NCBI RefSeq assembly: GCF_003470665.1
Contig: NZ_QRJZ01000010.1
Span: 1 to 64,000 of the forward strand
DNA length: 64,000 bases
Reading direction: 5' to 3'
From: Collinsella sp. AM17-1
GTDB taxonomy: Bacteria > Actinomycetota > Coriobacteriia > Coriobacteriales > Coriobacteriaceae
How positions within the stretch are numbered: the stretch's first letter is position 1; the number at the start of each line of letters is the position of its first letter. The notes beneath the pieces were generated by a model. That model saw only the letters and a program-made list of their open reading frames with translations, was not told the origin of the DNA and ran no database searches. Shown one piece after another: positions 15,782 to 23,957 of the stretch. The translations under genes were made by a program, and so were the position numbers.

Positions 15782-17137
15782 ATGGCGACGTTTGATAAGC
15801 GCGACGGACGAGCGGAGGCGAGCGCCGTGGCAAAGCAAGCCTTCGACGTGGTCGTTATCGGCGGCGGCCCCGCCGGCATGGCGGCCGCGCTGGCCGCGCA
15901 TAAGGCCGGAGCGCGCGTGGCCATCGTGGAGCGCGAGCAGCACCTGGGCGGCATCCTCCGCCAATGCATCCACCCCGGCTTTGGCCTGTCGCACTTCAAA
16001 CAGGAGCTCACCGGTCCCGAGTACGCGCAGCGCTTTATCGACCAGGTGCACGCAACCGACATTGCGCTGTTCCTGAACAGCATGGTGATTGGGATTGATT
16101 CAGGCAAGCCTGCTGAAGACGCCGCGGTCCATACCGTCACGCTCATGAGCCCCGCCGGCATGATGCAGCTCACCGGGCGCGCGATCGTCCTTGCCATGGG
16201 TTGCCGCGAGCGCACCCGCAGCGAGATCAAGATCCCCGGCAGTCGTCCCGCCGGCGTGTTTACGGCCGGCCTGGCGCAGCGATACATCAATATCGAAAAC
16301 CTCAAACCCGGCTCGCGCGCCGTCATTTTGGGCTCTGGCGACATCGGGCTCATCATGGCACGCCGTTGCACGCTCGAGGGGATTTCGGTCGAGGGCGTGT
16401 ACGAGCTCATGCCGTACGCCAACGGCCTGCGCCGCAACGTCAAGAACTGCCTGGACGACTTTGACATTCCACTGCACCTGTCCACCACCGTCACACGCGT
16501 GATCGGGCACGACCGCGTGGAAGCCGTTGAGGTGAGCCAAGTCGACGAGCGCCTGGCGCCCATTCCGGGGACCGAGCGCATCGTTCCGTGCGACACGCTG
16601 CTGCTTTCGGTGGGATTGATTCCCGAGAACGAGCTTTCGGTTGCCGCGGGCGTGGAGCTTGACCCACGCACGCGCGGCGCCGTAGTTGACCAGAGCCTCC
16701 AGACAGGCGTGCCGGGCATCTTTGCCTGTGGCAACGTGCTGCACGTGCACGACCTGGCCGACAACGTGACGACCGAGTCCGAGCGCGCCGGTGCAGCCGC
16801 GGCGGCGTACGCGCTGGGTGGCGGAGCCGAAACGAACGCGGTCGCGGACACGAGCTGCGAGCTCACGGTCTCCCCTGCCGGCATTGCGGGCTACGCGCTG
16901 CCGGGACGCATTACGGCTGTGGCGCTCACCAAGCTCAACTTCCGCGTACGCCGGCCGGTCGATACCGCTCGAGTACGCATCTTGGCCAACGGCGAAGAAG
17001 TGTTTGCGGGCAAAGTCCGCGCGTTTAAACCGAGCGTCATGGAAAGCTTCCCGCTGCCGGCTAAGGTGATTCAACGCGCACTCGACCTGGGTGCCAGCGA
17101 AATCGTCCTGTCCGTCGATCCCGTTGAGGAGGCATAG
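15782..17137 (+). CDS. FAD/NAD-dependent oxidoreductase (GlpA-operon partner)
   Basis: A 451-residue pyridine-nucleotide-disulfide-type oxidoreductase with two Rossmann motifs: FAD site VVVIGGGPAGMAAALAAHKAG (near 22-42) and NAD site AVILGSGDIGLIMAR (near 180). The C-terminal FAD contact is GIFACGNVLHVHDLADNV. The last ~100 residues are a small added domain without a known role. Genes of this kind regularly sit between the glpA-like and DUF1667 genes of gut Firmicutes and Coriobacteria, where they take the place of glpB as the electron-transfer partner. The start lies one base after the stop of the first gene. A second in-frame start (AVAKQAFD, residue 15 on) is possible. Confidence 0.85.
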   Translation: MATFDKRDGRAEASAVAKQAFDVVVIGGGPAGMAAALAAHKAGARVAIVEREQHLGGILRQCIHPGFGLSHFKQELTGPEYAQRFIDQVHATDIALFLNSMVIGIDSGKPAEDAAVHTVTLMSPAGMMQLTGRAIVLAMGCRERTRSEIKIPGSRPAGVFTAGLAQRYINIENLKPGSRAVILGSGDIGLIMARRCTLEGISVEGVYELMPYANGLRRNVKNCLDDFDIPLHLSTTVTRVIGHDRVEAVEVSQVDERLAPIPGTERIVPCDTLLLSVGLIPENELSVAAGVELDPRTRGAVVDQSLQTGVPGIFACGNVLHVHDLADNVTTESERAGAAAAAYALGGGAETNAVADTSCELTVSPAGIAGYALPGRITAVALTKLNFRVRRPVDTARVRILANGEEVFAGKVRAFKPSVMESFPLPAKVIQRALDLGASEIVLSVDPVEEA

Positions 17138-17140
17138 CTC

Positions 17141-17539
17141 ATGAGTACGAATGTGACCGAGACGCTGCGGTTCAACTGCACCACCTGCCCATCCGAGTGC
17201 CTCCTGACCGTAGAGGTGGAGCACGACGCCAATGGCACCGTGGTGGAAGTGCGCTCCGTAACCGGTAACAACTGCCCGCGCGGCGATACGTTCGCACATC
17301 AAGAGCTCACCTGCCCCATGCGCGTGCTCACAACGACCGTGGCCGTCTCCGGCGGCGACGAAGCCCTTCTCCCCGTGCGCACGGCCGAAGCCATCCCGCT
17401 GGAGCTTCACGCCCAAGCTATGGACCTCATCCGCGGCCTAGAGGTCAAAGCCCCCATCCGCATGAGCGATGTAGTCCTCCCCAACCTCCTAGACACCGGT
17501 ACCGACCTCATCGCCAGCATGGACATCGACCCTGCCTAA
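17141..17539 (+). CDS. DUF1667 Cys-rich protein of the glycerol-3-phosphate dehydrogenase operon
   Basis: A 132-residue protein with the DUF1667 pattern: C13/C16/C20 (FNCTTCPSECLLTV), GNNCPRG near 45 and LTCPMRVLTTTV near 58. The cysteines may bind an Fe-S cluster or zinc. The family is found almost only as the third gene after glpA-like and flavoprotein genes and is thought to complete that anaerobic dehydrogenase; its exact role is unknown. It starts three bases after the flavoprotein stop. A GC-rich hairpin at 17553-17583 follows. Confidence 0.85.
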   Translation: MSTNVTETLRFNCTTCPSECLLTVEVEHDANGTVVEVRSVTGNNCPRGDTFAHQELTCPMRVLTTTVAVSGGDEALLPVRTAEAIPLELHAQAMDLIRGLEVKAPIRMSDVVLPNLLDTGTDLIASMDIDPA

Positions 17540-17599
17540 GCAGCTCATTTGGGACGGGGCTCTTTTAGCTACCCCGCCGTCCACCCCGCCCCTCCTCAA

Positions 17600-17662
17600 T
17601 TGCGATGAAATAGCTCCTGATTTCCGCCAAAACCCCGGCATTCAGGAACTATTCCACCGCAA
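17600..17662. repeat. GTTGCGG-type long hairpin, divergent copy
   Basis: Left arm 17600-17620 and right arm 17641-17662 pair with three mismatches. The stem base (TTGCG.TG.AATA) is that of the copies at 19381, 56977 and 58259, but the upper stem is different (GCTCCTGA against TCAGGAAC) and still complementary. So the upper stem covaries between copies. Confidence 0.6.
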
Positions 17663-17706
17663 CTATCCTTGGAATTGGTATTTAGCCTGTGCCTACTTTA
17701 GTGCCA

Positions 17707-17866
17707 TTTCAAAACTATGCCGGATTACGGGGCTGATTCGGAGACTCCCATCCATACCGACATTTTTCGATTTTTGATAAGCCGTCTACCTGCGGTTTTA
17801 ATTTCGCGATTATTGCCATGGTCAAGTAATACAGGCCCAGCCCCGTAATCCGCCATACTTTTGAAA
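17707..17866. repeat. 160-bp element, copy 1, with terminal inverted repeats
   Basis: Terminal arms 17707-17735 and 17838-17866 form a 29-bp inverted repeat with two mismatches (inner part CGGATTACGGGGCTG/CAGCCCCGTAATCCG). The interior carries a 32-bp core at 17779-17810 (theme AAGCCGTyTACCTGCGG followed by TTTTAATTTCGCGAT) shared with the second copy at 19230-19261. The arms share no sequence with those of copy 2. Length is exactly 160 bp in both. No protein is encoded. Confidence 0.75.
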
Positions 17867-18022
17867 CCAGCCCATTTGGGACGGGTCTCTTATGACTACT
17901 TTTTCCCAAACGTTCGCTAGGCTGGCCATGCCAAGGAGTGTCCCCAAGTGCCGGCATAAAAGGAACGTCCCTAACTGCCGGGCATGGGATACCATGGTGA
18001 CACCCTAGCGAAAGGATGTTTC

Positions 18023-19111
18023 ATGGCACATGTCGATGACCAGCGTGTGGCGCGCGTGCTCGATGCGCTCGAGGCTCAGCACCCCGGCGCGCAGCTGCTC
18101 GTGAATGACCCGTGGTCGATTTACTATCTGACCGGCTTTTATGCCGATATGTTCGAGCGTTTTTGCGGCGTGCTGCTCGCGCGCGGTGCCGAGCCGGTGA
18201 TCTTGGTCAACGCTCTGCATCAGCTGCCCGAGTACGACAATGCCCGCGTGGCCTACCACACCGATACCGACGTTGTGACCGACGCCATCGCACGCGAGGT
18301 CAATTCTGCCAAGCCCCTCGGCATCGATACCGTTATGCGCTCCGGCTTTTTGATGCCCCTTATGGATCGACACGCCGCGAGCAAGTTCTTCCTGGGTGAC
18401 TTTGCCGTCACCGCCGCGCGCACCCACAAGGATGCCGCGGAGCAGGAGCTCATGCGCGCGTCCTCGGCCGCCAACGACGCCGTGATGGCCGACGCCATTA
18501 AGCTCGTACACGAAGGCGTAACCGAGCGCGAAATTGCCGACCAGATGCTCGGCCTGTATCGCAAGCACGGCTGCGAGGGCTTTAGCTTTCCGCCCATCGT
18601 GAGCTTTGGCGCCAACGCCGGAGACCCCCATCACGAGCCCGACGATACGGTACTCAAGCGCGGCGACGTGGTGCTGTTCGACATTGGCGGGCGTCATCGC
18701 AATTACTGCTCGGACATGACGCGCACGTTCTTTTGGGGCGAGCCGGACGAGGAGACCGCAGACATCTACGACATCGTGCGCCGCGCCAACGAGGCCGCCG
18801 AGGCGCTCATCGCACCGGGCGTGCGCATGTGCGACCTGGACCGCGCCGCGCGAGACGTAATTGAGGATGCGGGCTACGGCAAGTACTTTACGCATCGCTT
18901 GGGCCACTCAATTGGCCTGCAGGACCACGAGCCGGGCGATGTCTCGCTCGTTAACGAGCAGGTCGTAGAGCCGGGCATGACGTTCTCCATCGAGCCGGGC
19001 ATCTACCTCCCCGGCCGCACCGGAGTCCGCATCGAGGACCTTGCCCTGGTCACCGAGTCCGGCGTCGAGATCCTCAACGCCTACCCCCACGACCCAGTCC
19101 GCCTAGACTAG
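18023..19111 (+). CDS. M24 family metallopeptidase (Xaa-Pro peptidase-like)
   Basis: A 362-residue peptidase. An N-terminal creatinase-like domain (residues 1-130) is followed by the pita-bread catalytic domain with the five metal ligands visible: VLFDIGGRHRNYCSDMTRTF (two Asp), HRLGHSIGLQDHE (His), FSIEPGIY (Glu) and VRIEDLALV (Glu). It should cleave X-Pro bonds of small peptides with two Mn/Co/Zn ions in the cytoplasm. The ATG at 18023 has AAAGGA 8 nt upstream; the frame is open for 13 more codons without a ribosome site. It is monocistronic and flanked on both sides by copies of the 160-bp element and GTTGCGG hairpins. A 13-bp-stem hairpin (19116-19146) follows. Confidence 0.9.
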   Translation: MAHVDDQRVARVLDALEAQHPGAQLLVNDPWSIYYLTGFYADMFERFCGVLLARGAEPVILVNALHQLPEYDNARVAYHTDTDVVTDAIAREVNSAKPLGIDTVMRSGFLMPLMDRHAASKFFLGDFAVTAARTHKDAAEQELMRASSAANDAVMADAIKLVHEGVTEREIADQMLGLYRKHGCEGFSFPPIVSFGANAGDPHHEPDDTVLKRGDVVLFDIGGRHRNYCSDMTRTFFWGEPDEETADIYDIVRRANEAAEALIAPGVRMCDLDRAARDVIEDAGYGKYFTHRLGHSIGLQDHEPGDVSLVNEQVVEPGMTFSIEPGIYLPGRTGVRIEDLALVTESGVEILNAYPHDPVRLD

Positions 19112-19115
19112 GCAA

Positions 19116-19146
19116 TGCGGCAAAGGGACAGCCCCTTTGCCGCATC
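19116..19146 (+). terminator. Hairpin behind the M24 peptidase gene
   Basis: A 13-bp perfect stem (ATGCGGCAAAGGG / CCCTTTGCCGCAT) with a 5-nt loop, 4 bp after the stop codon. There is no U tract, so termination would be weak, but the position is typical. Confidence 0.5.
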
Positions 19147-19157
19147 ACATGAACGCT

Positions 19158-19317
19158 GCCACAAAAACGGCCTATCTACTACGTTTAACCCGCATGTGTC
19201 GACCATAGCCGGGTTTTCGCAAAACCCGCAAGCCGTTTACCTGCGGTTTTAATTTCGCGATGTTCCGCGTGGTCGAGGGTAACCGGTCAAACGTAGTAGA
19301 TAGGCCAATTTCGTGGC
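19158..19317. repeat. 160-bp element, copy 2, with terminal inverted repeats
   Basis: Terminal arms 19158-19190 and 19285-19317 form a ~33-bp inverted repeat with four mismatches (central part GGCCTATCTACTACGTTT). Inside are a second stem TCGACCA/TGGTCGA (19199-19205 with 19270-19276), a perfect hairpin CGGGTTTT-CGC-AAAACCCG (19210-19228) and the 32-bp core 19230-19261, shared with copy 1 with one difference. The core has the same orientation as in copy 1. The arms are unrelated in sequence to those of copy 1. Confidence 0.75.
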
Positions 19318-19380
19318 AAGCGAGTCAACTCGGGGCACAGGGCAGCCAAAAAAGCCCCGTCCCAAAATGACTGCTTTTGA

Positions 19381-19445
19381 GTTGCGGTGATATACGGACT
19401 GTTTGAGGCTTATGACTTGTAAAACAGTCCGTATTTCACCGCAAC
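19381..19445. repeat. GTTGCGG-type long hairpin
   Basis: Arms 19381-19404 and 19421-19445 are complementary over 24 bp with one mismatch (GTTGCGGTGAtATACGGACT and onward) around a 16-nt loop. Same family as 56977-57041 and 58259-58323. It lies 16 bp beyond the folC stop and might also act as its transcript end, although no U tract follows. Confidence 0.75.
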
Positions 19446-19460
19446 CGATAAGGGGATGGG

Positions 19461-20819
19461 TTAACGGAGCAGGCCTGCCACTTCGCCGGCTAGGGTGATG
19501 GTGCCTGCTGCTACGAAAGGCTCGCCCGCGGCATCGAAGGCGGCGAGAGCCTCGGATACGCTGGGGTATACGCCCGCGAGCTTATCGGCATCCACCAGGG
19601 TAGCAAGCTCCTCCGCCGGCAGGGCGCGGTCGGAATCGGTCTGCGTCACGGCCACGCGTGGGAAAGCCGGAACAAGCACGTCGACGATGCCCGCCACGTC
19701 CTTGTCTGCCAGCGCGGCGCACAGCAGCGTGGGGCGATTCTCTACGCACGGGTCGATCTCGTCCAGTGCGCTCACAAAGTTCTCGCAGCTCTGGGGATTA
19801 TGGCAGGCGTCGATCAACTTGAGCGGATCGGTTCCCAGCACATCAAAGCGACCCGGCGTGGGGCAGCCCATAAGAGAAGCATCAAGCGTATCGTGATCGA
19901 GCTCGCGGCCCAGATAGCCCTCGCAGAGCATTATCGCGCACGCGGCATTCTGCGGCTGATAGGCCGGCTTAACCATGCTCGACGTATAAATCGCGCGCGG
20001 CGTGGTACAGCTGAACTCCACCGTATCGCCCACATGCGCCGGCACCTTGGTCGTGGCGTGGCTCACCACGAGCGGCACAATGCCGCACTCGCGACAACGA
20101 GCATCCATCACGCGCTGAACACTCGCCTCATGCGTACCCTCGCCCAAAACAACCAGGCGCCCGGGTTTGATAACCGCAGCCTTCTCCCCCGCAATGGCCT
20201 CGAGCGTATCGCCCAAAATACGTGTGTGATCGAGCCCGATGCCCGTAATGGCAACGGCGACGGGATCGGTCGCACTTGTGGCGTCCCAACGCCCGCCCAT
20301 ACCAACCTCGAGCACGGCAACGTCCACCGCAGCCTCGGCAAAAACCACCAGTGCGGCAGCCGTCAGCAGATCAAACGGCGTGATGGTATAGGCACGCTCC
20401 CCCGCCGCCACACGACGAGCATTCACGCGATGCCCCGCCTCGACGGCGGCAGAAACGCCACGGGCAAAGGCCTCGTCGCTCACAACGCGTCCATCGACCT
20501 CCATGCGCTCGGGATAGCGCACAAGCTGCGGCGATGTATACAGCGCGGTCTTTAGCCCCTCGCCACGAAGGATAGCAGCCGAAAAGCGCGTAGTCGAAGT
20601 CTTGCCATTGGTACCGGCAACCTGGATGCAATCGAAATACTCATCCGGACGCCCCAGCTCATCGAGCATATCGACAACCGTCTCAAGCAGAGGCCCAGCA
20701 TCCCCAGAAATCCGCCCCGTATCAGCAGCAAGCCCGACAGCTTCATCAAACGAAAGCAACTCAAACTCAAAAGGAACGGTATACAAGCCAGAACGCTTAG
20801 GCATTTTCAGAACCGCCAT
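19461..20819 (-). CDS. folC: Bifunctional folylpolyglutamate/dihydrofolate synthase-like Mur ligase
   Basis: A 452-residue ATP-dependent ligase of the FolC branch of the Mur ligase superfamily. P-loop VAGTNGKTSTTRFSA near residue 65, folate-loop region TSPQLVRYPERM near 95, metal/ATP region VGMGGRWDATSA near 170, and C-terminal ligase domain segment LIDACHNPQSCENF near 335. It adds glutamate to (dihydro)folate in the cytoplasm. The gene follows valS on the same strand after a 230-bp gap that holds a long rod-like hairpin. Start ATG 20819; a second Met (residue 6) is possible. Confidence 0.9.
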   Translation of the reverse strand: MAVLKMPKRSGLYTVPFEFELLSFDEAVGLAADTGRISGDAGPLLETVVDMLDELGRPDEYFDCIQVAGTNGKTSTTRFSAAILRGEGLKTALYTSPQLVRYPERMEVDGRVVSDEAFARGVSAAVEAGHRVNARRVAAGERAYTITPFDLLTAAALVVFAEAAVDVAVLEVGMGGRWDATSATDPVAVAITGIGLDHTRILGDTLEAIAGEKAAVIKPGRLVVLGEGTHEASVQRVMDARCRECGIVPLVVSHATTKVPAHVGDTVEFSCTTPRAIYTSSMVKPAYQPQNAACAIMLCEGYLGRELDHDTLDASLMGCPTPGRFDVLGTDPLKLIDACHNPQSCENFVSALDEIDPCVENRPTLLCAALADKDVAGIVDVLVPAFPRVAVTQTDSDRALPAEELATLVDADKLAGVYPSVSEALAAFDAAGEPFVAAGTITLAGEVAGLLR

Positions 20820-20861
20820 TCATAGAAAAATAAAACAGTATAGGTTGAGGATAGTCAGCGA

Positions 20862-20960
20862 AAACGCCTCTGATGAGCCAAGGTGCCGTGAAACAAGGGC
20901 GCATAGGGCTTATGCCCATGCGCCCGAAGTTGAACGGCAGATTGGCCATCAGAGGCGTTT
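20862..20960. ncRNA. 99-nt rod-like hairpin between valS and folC
   Basis: The outer stem of 14 perfect pairs (20862-20875 with 20947-20960) continues through stems GCCAA/TTGGC, TGCCGT/ACGGCA and GGGCGCAT(GGGC)/(GCCC)ATGCGCCC, closed by an ATAA loop, with two small internal loops. Strand cannot be fixed, since both fold. On the minus strand it would be the folC leader, or the tail of valS. It does not match my knowledge of 6S, SRP, tmRNA, RNase P or the tetrahydrofolate riboswitch. It could also be a hairpin repeat element. Confidence 0.5.
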
Positions 20961-20975
20961 GCAGCGTCGAGCCAG

Positions 20976-20997
20976 CCGCCGTTCGTTAGAACGGCGG
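20976..20997. repeat. 9-bp stem hairpin next to the rod element
   Basis: The perfect stem CCGCCGTTC-GTTA-GAACGGCGG lies between valS and the 99-nt rod. No U run follows on either strand. It may be part of one larger structured region 20862-20997. Confidence 0.5.
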
Positions 20998-21049
20998 AAT
21001 AGGTGTCCGCAGTAGCGAGCAAAGCGTCGGGACGCGCCCCCCGTAAGCT

Positions 21050-23746
21050 CTACGAGAAGTCAGCAACCTGAGCAGTCAGCGCCGCCAGGATCTCCTTGAG
21101 CTCAGCTGCACGGTCCCTCTTCTTCTGGACCACCGCGGGCGCGGCCTTGGCCACAAAGCCCTCGTTGGCCAGCGTCTTCTCGCAGCCGGCAAGCTCCTTC
21201 TGGGCCGCGGCAATCTCCTTCTCCAGGCGCGCCTTCTCGGCCGAAAGGTCAACCTTGCCCTCGAGCACCACAAAGACCTCGACGCCGCTATCGACCACGG
21301 CAATGCTCGCAGCCGGCTTCTCGACGTCGGTACCCATAACCAGCGAGGCGGTGTTCGCCAGCGGCTCGATGGTCGAGCGCAGGCTCTCGAGCTTCTCAAT
21401 GTCCTCGGAGCCGGCGCGCACGACCACGTCGAGCTCGGCCTTGGGGCTCAAGCGGTAGCGCGAACGCGTGGCGCGAGCAGCGGAAACGACAGTGCGGCAC
21501 AGCTCAAACGCGCGCTCGGCGGGCTCGTCGACGTACTTGGCGTAGTCGGCGGGCTCGGGCCACTTGGCGATCATGAGCGCCTCGGCGCGATCCACGTTGC
21601 CCTCGGAATCCAGGTCGAGCACGCTCGCCGGCATGTTGTCCCAGATCTCCTCGGTGACAAACGGCATGAGCGGGTGCATCAGGCGAATGGAGGTGTCGAG
21701 CACAAAGATCAGGTTGCGCTGGGCCTGCAGACGGCCCTCGCCCTTCAGGCGGGCCTTGGTTACCTCAACGTACCAGTCGCAGACCTCGTTCCAGAAGAAC
21801 TGCTGCACGCCGCGGGCCATGTCGCCAAAGGTGTAGTTCTCGATACCCTCGGTGACCATCTTGACGGCCTTGGCCAGGCGGCTGAACATCCAGGCGTCGG
21901 CCGGCGTCTCCACGACGGGCTCGCCGGGTGTGTAGCCCTCCATATTCATAAGCAGGAAGCGGCTGGCGTTCCAGATCTTGGTTACAAACGACTTGGCCTG
22001 GTCGGTACGCGGACTGTCGATGAGCTTCTTGGTCTTCTTGTCGATGTTCGCGTCGAACTTGACGTCCTGGTTGTTGGTGCACAGTGTGAGCAGGTTATAA
22101 CGCATGGCGTCGGCACCGTACATGCCAATGAGGTCCATGGGGTCAACACCGTTTCCCTTGGACTTGGACATGCGGCTGCCGTCCTTGGCAAGGATCGTCG
22201 GATAGATAACGACGTCCTTAAACGGCACCTCGTCCAGGAAGTACAGCGAGCTCATGACCATGCGGGCGACCCACAGCGCGATGATGTCGCGCGCGGTGAC
22301 AAGCGCCGTCGTGGGGTGATGGCCCTCGAGCAGCTCCGGCTTTTGCGGCCAGCCCTGCGTGGCGAAGGTCCACAGCTGCGAGCTGAACCAGGTGTCCAGC
22401 ACGTTCTCGTCCTGATGCACGTGATGGCCGCCGCACTTGGGGCACACGTCGGTGTCCTCGGTCAGGGCGTCCTCCCAGCCGCAGTCCTCGCAGTAGAACA
22501 CGGGAATGCGGTGGCCCCACCACAGCTGGCGGCTGATGCACCAATCCTTGAGGTTCTCCATCCAGGTGGTGTAGGTCTGCGTCCAGCGCGCGGGGTGGAA
22601 GGTGACCTTGCCGGAGTTGACGGCGTCGAGCGCTGGCCCCTTGAGTTTGTCGACGGCGACGAACCACTGCTCGGACAGCCACGGCTCCAGCGCGGAGTCG
22701 CAACGGTAGCAGTGCATGACGGAGTGATCGAGGTCCTCGACGTGATCGAGCAGGTCGTGCTCCTCGAACCACTTGATGACGGCCTCGCGACACTCGTCGC
22801 GGTTCATGCCGGTAAACTCGCCATAGCCCTCGACGACCACCGCGTGCTCGTCGAAGATGTTGATCTGCGGCAGGTCATGGGCCTGACCCATGGCGTAGTC
22901 GTTGGGGTCGTGAGCAGGCGTGACCTTGACGAAGCCGGAACCGAAGTTGGCGTCGACGTGCCAATCCTCAAAGATGGGGATCTCACGGTTGACGATCGGC
23001 AGCATGACAGTCTTACCCACGAAGGCGGCCTTCTCGGGATCCTTCGGGGAAACGGCAACGCCCGTGTCGCCGAGCATGGTCTCGGGACGCGTAGTGGCGA
23101 CGACGATGTAGTCCTGGCCGTTGACCGGCTCGGTCAGCGGGTAGCGCAGGTGCCACAGGTGGCCCTTCTCGTCCTTGTACTCGGCCTCGTCGTCCGAGAT
23201 GGCGGTGGTGCAGTTGGGGCACCAGTTGACGATGCGCTTGCCACGGTAGATCAGGCCGTCGTGGTACCAGTCACAGAAGACCTTACGCACGGCCTGGGCG
23301 TAATCCTCGTCCATGGTAAAGCGCTCGTTGTCGAAGTCGACGGAGCAGCCCATGCGCTTGATCTGCTCGACAATGATGCCGCCGTACTCGTGGGTCCAGT
23401 CCCAGCAGGCGTCGACAAACTTGTCGCGACCGATCTCCAGGCGGCTGATGCCCTCGCTCTTGAGCTTCTTGTCGACCTTGGTCTGCGTGGCAATACCGGC
23501 GTGATCGGTGCCCAGCACCCAGCGCGTGGACTTGCCGCGCATGCGAGCCATACGGACGATGGCGTCCTGGATGGAGTCGTCGGTGGCGTGGCCCATGTGG
23601 AGCTTGCCGGTCACGTTGGGAGGCGGAATGGTGACGGTGCAGTCGCCCACGCCCTCGCGGCGCTTGTAGTAGCCACCGTCGAGCCACTTCTGCAGGATCG
23701 CCGGCTCGTTGGTCGACGGATCGTAATTCTTGGGCATCTCTTCCAT
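21050..23746 (-). CDS. valS: Valine--tRNA ligase
   Basis: An 898-residue class I synthetase. HIGH-type motif PPPNVTGKLHMGHA (near residue 42-55), editing domain with TTRPETMLGDTGVAV near 215, zinc-ribbon pairs CEDCGW and CPKCGG near 415-435, KMSKS motif DGSRMSKSKGNG near 540, and the C-terminal coiled-coil arm (VDLSAEKARLEKEIAAAQKE) that contacts tRNA. It charges tRNA-Val and clears misactivated threonine. ATG 23746 has GGGAGAG 8 nt upstream; Met4 is a less likely start. A strong hairpin lies in its leader (23767-23806). The downstream gap carries the rod-like RNA element. Confidence 0.97.
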   Translation of the reverse strand: MEEMPKNYDPSTNEPAILQKWLDGGYYKRREGVGDCTVTIPPPNVTGKLHMGHATDDSIQDAIVRMARMRGKSTRWVLGTDHAGIATQTKVDKKLKSEGISRLEIGRDKFVDACWDWTHEYGGIIVEQIKRMGCSVDFDNERFTMDEDYAQAVRKVFCDWYHDGLIYRGKRIVNWCPNCTTAISDDEAEYKDEKGHLWHLRYPLTEPVNGQDYIVVATTRPETMLGDTGVAVSPKDPEKAAFVGKTVMLPIVNREIPIFEDWHVDANFGSGFVKVTPAHDPNDYAMGQAHDLPQINIFDEHAVVVEGYGEFTGMNRDECREAVIKWFEEHDLLDHVEDLDHSVMHCYRCDSALEPWLSEQWFVAVDKLKGPALDAVNSGKVTFHPARWTQTYTTWMENLKDWCISRQLWWGHRIPVFYCEDCGWEDALTEDTDVCPKCGGHHVHQDENVLDTWFSSQLWTFATQGWPQKPELLEGHHPTTALVTARDIIALWVARMVMSSLYFLDEVPFKDVVIYPTILAKDGSRMSKSKGNGVDPMDLIGMYGADAMRYNLLTLCTNNQDVKFDANIDKKTKKLIDSPRTDQAKSFVTKIWNASRFLLMNMEGYTPGEPVVETPADAWMFSRLAKAVKMVTEGIENYTFGDMARGVQQFFWNEVCDWYVEVTKARLKGEGRLQAQRNLIFVLDTSIRLMHPLMPFVTEEIWDNMPASVLDLDSEGNVDRAEALMIAKWPEPADYAKYVDEPAERAFELCRTVVSAARATRSRYRLSPKAELDVVVRAGSEDIEKLESLRSTIEPLANTASLVMGTDVEKPAASIAVVDSGVEVFVVLEGKVDLSAEKARLEKEIAAAQKELAGCEKTLANEGFVAKAAPAVVQKKRDRAAELKEILAALTAQVADFS

Positions 23747-23766
23747 ATATCTCTCCCTGTCCCGCC

Positions 23767-23806
23767 GGGGAGGAATGTAGGCCCGCCAGGGTCTGCATTC
23801 CTCCCC
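23767..23806 (-). promoter_or_regulatory. Leader hairpin of valS
   Basis: A perfect 11-bp stem (GGGGAGGAATG/CATTCCTCCCC) with an 18-nt loop, ending about 20 nt before the valS start. No T-box signature and no U run, so its role (attenuation, translation control or just spacing) is open. Confidence 0.5.
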
Positions 23807-23904
23807 TTAGGTATCGATTACTTCAGTCTGATATGACTTCGCTGAGGCTTAAACAAACACACAGAATAACACAGGTAGTTGGGGTTATTGCGTATATATA
23901 AAAT

Positions 23905-23932
23905 AGCCTCCGACCGCGGGTGGTCGGAGGAT
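23905..23932 (-). terminator. Rho-independent terminator of clpX
   Basis: The stem CCTCCGACC/GGTCGGAGG with a 6-nt loop is followed on the minus strand by CTATTTTATATA. It lies 28 bp after the clpX stop and separates the tig-clpP-clpX operon from valS. Confidence 0.75.
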
Positions 23933-23957
23933 ATTTGCAAACACGCTTTATGCAGGT

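Larger units (their letters stand above)
17540..18022. other. Intergenic region with hairpin family member and 160-bp element
   Basis: Gene-free stretch between the glp operon and the M24 peptidase. In order it holds: a GGGACGGGG/CCCCGCCGTCC hairpin (17553-17583, likely the glp-operon terminator), a GTTGCGG-type hairpin (17600-17662), a 160-bp element with terminal inverted repeats (17707-17866), the motif CATTTGGGACGGG again at 17872, and two near-identical 20-mers (17938-17957 and 17965-17985) with the theme GTCCC(C/T)AA(G/C)TGCCGG. Confidence 0.7.
19112..19460. other. Intergenic region with hairpins and second 160-bp element
   Basis: No gene seen. It contains the hairpin ATGCGGCAAAGGG/CCCTTTGCCGCAT (19116-19146), the second 160-bp element (19158-19317), the motif GCCCCGTCCCAAAATG (19354-19369, reverse complement of the one at 17547 and 17872) and a GTTGCGG hairpin (19381-19445) next to the folC stop. 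Confidence 0.7.

Noticed and set aside
20820..21049. Tetrahydrofolate riboswitch, 6S RNA or SRP RNA before folC
   Set aside because: The rod structure lacks the pseudoknot, the central bubble and the GGAA-type apical loop of these families as far as I can judge by eye.
21674..23836. 720-codon open frame on the plus strand opposite valS
   Set aside because: Shadow frame of a high-GC gene: repetitive Val/Leu/Gly/Asp content, no domain. valS on the other strand is certain.
23747..23957. T-box riboswitch before valS or thrS
   Set aside because: No AGGGUGG-type T-box sequence, specifier loop or attenuator with U tract was found in either leader; only a plain hairpin before valS.
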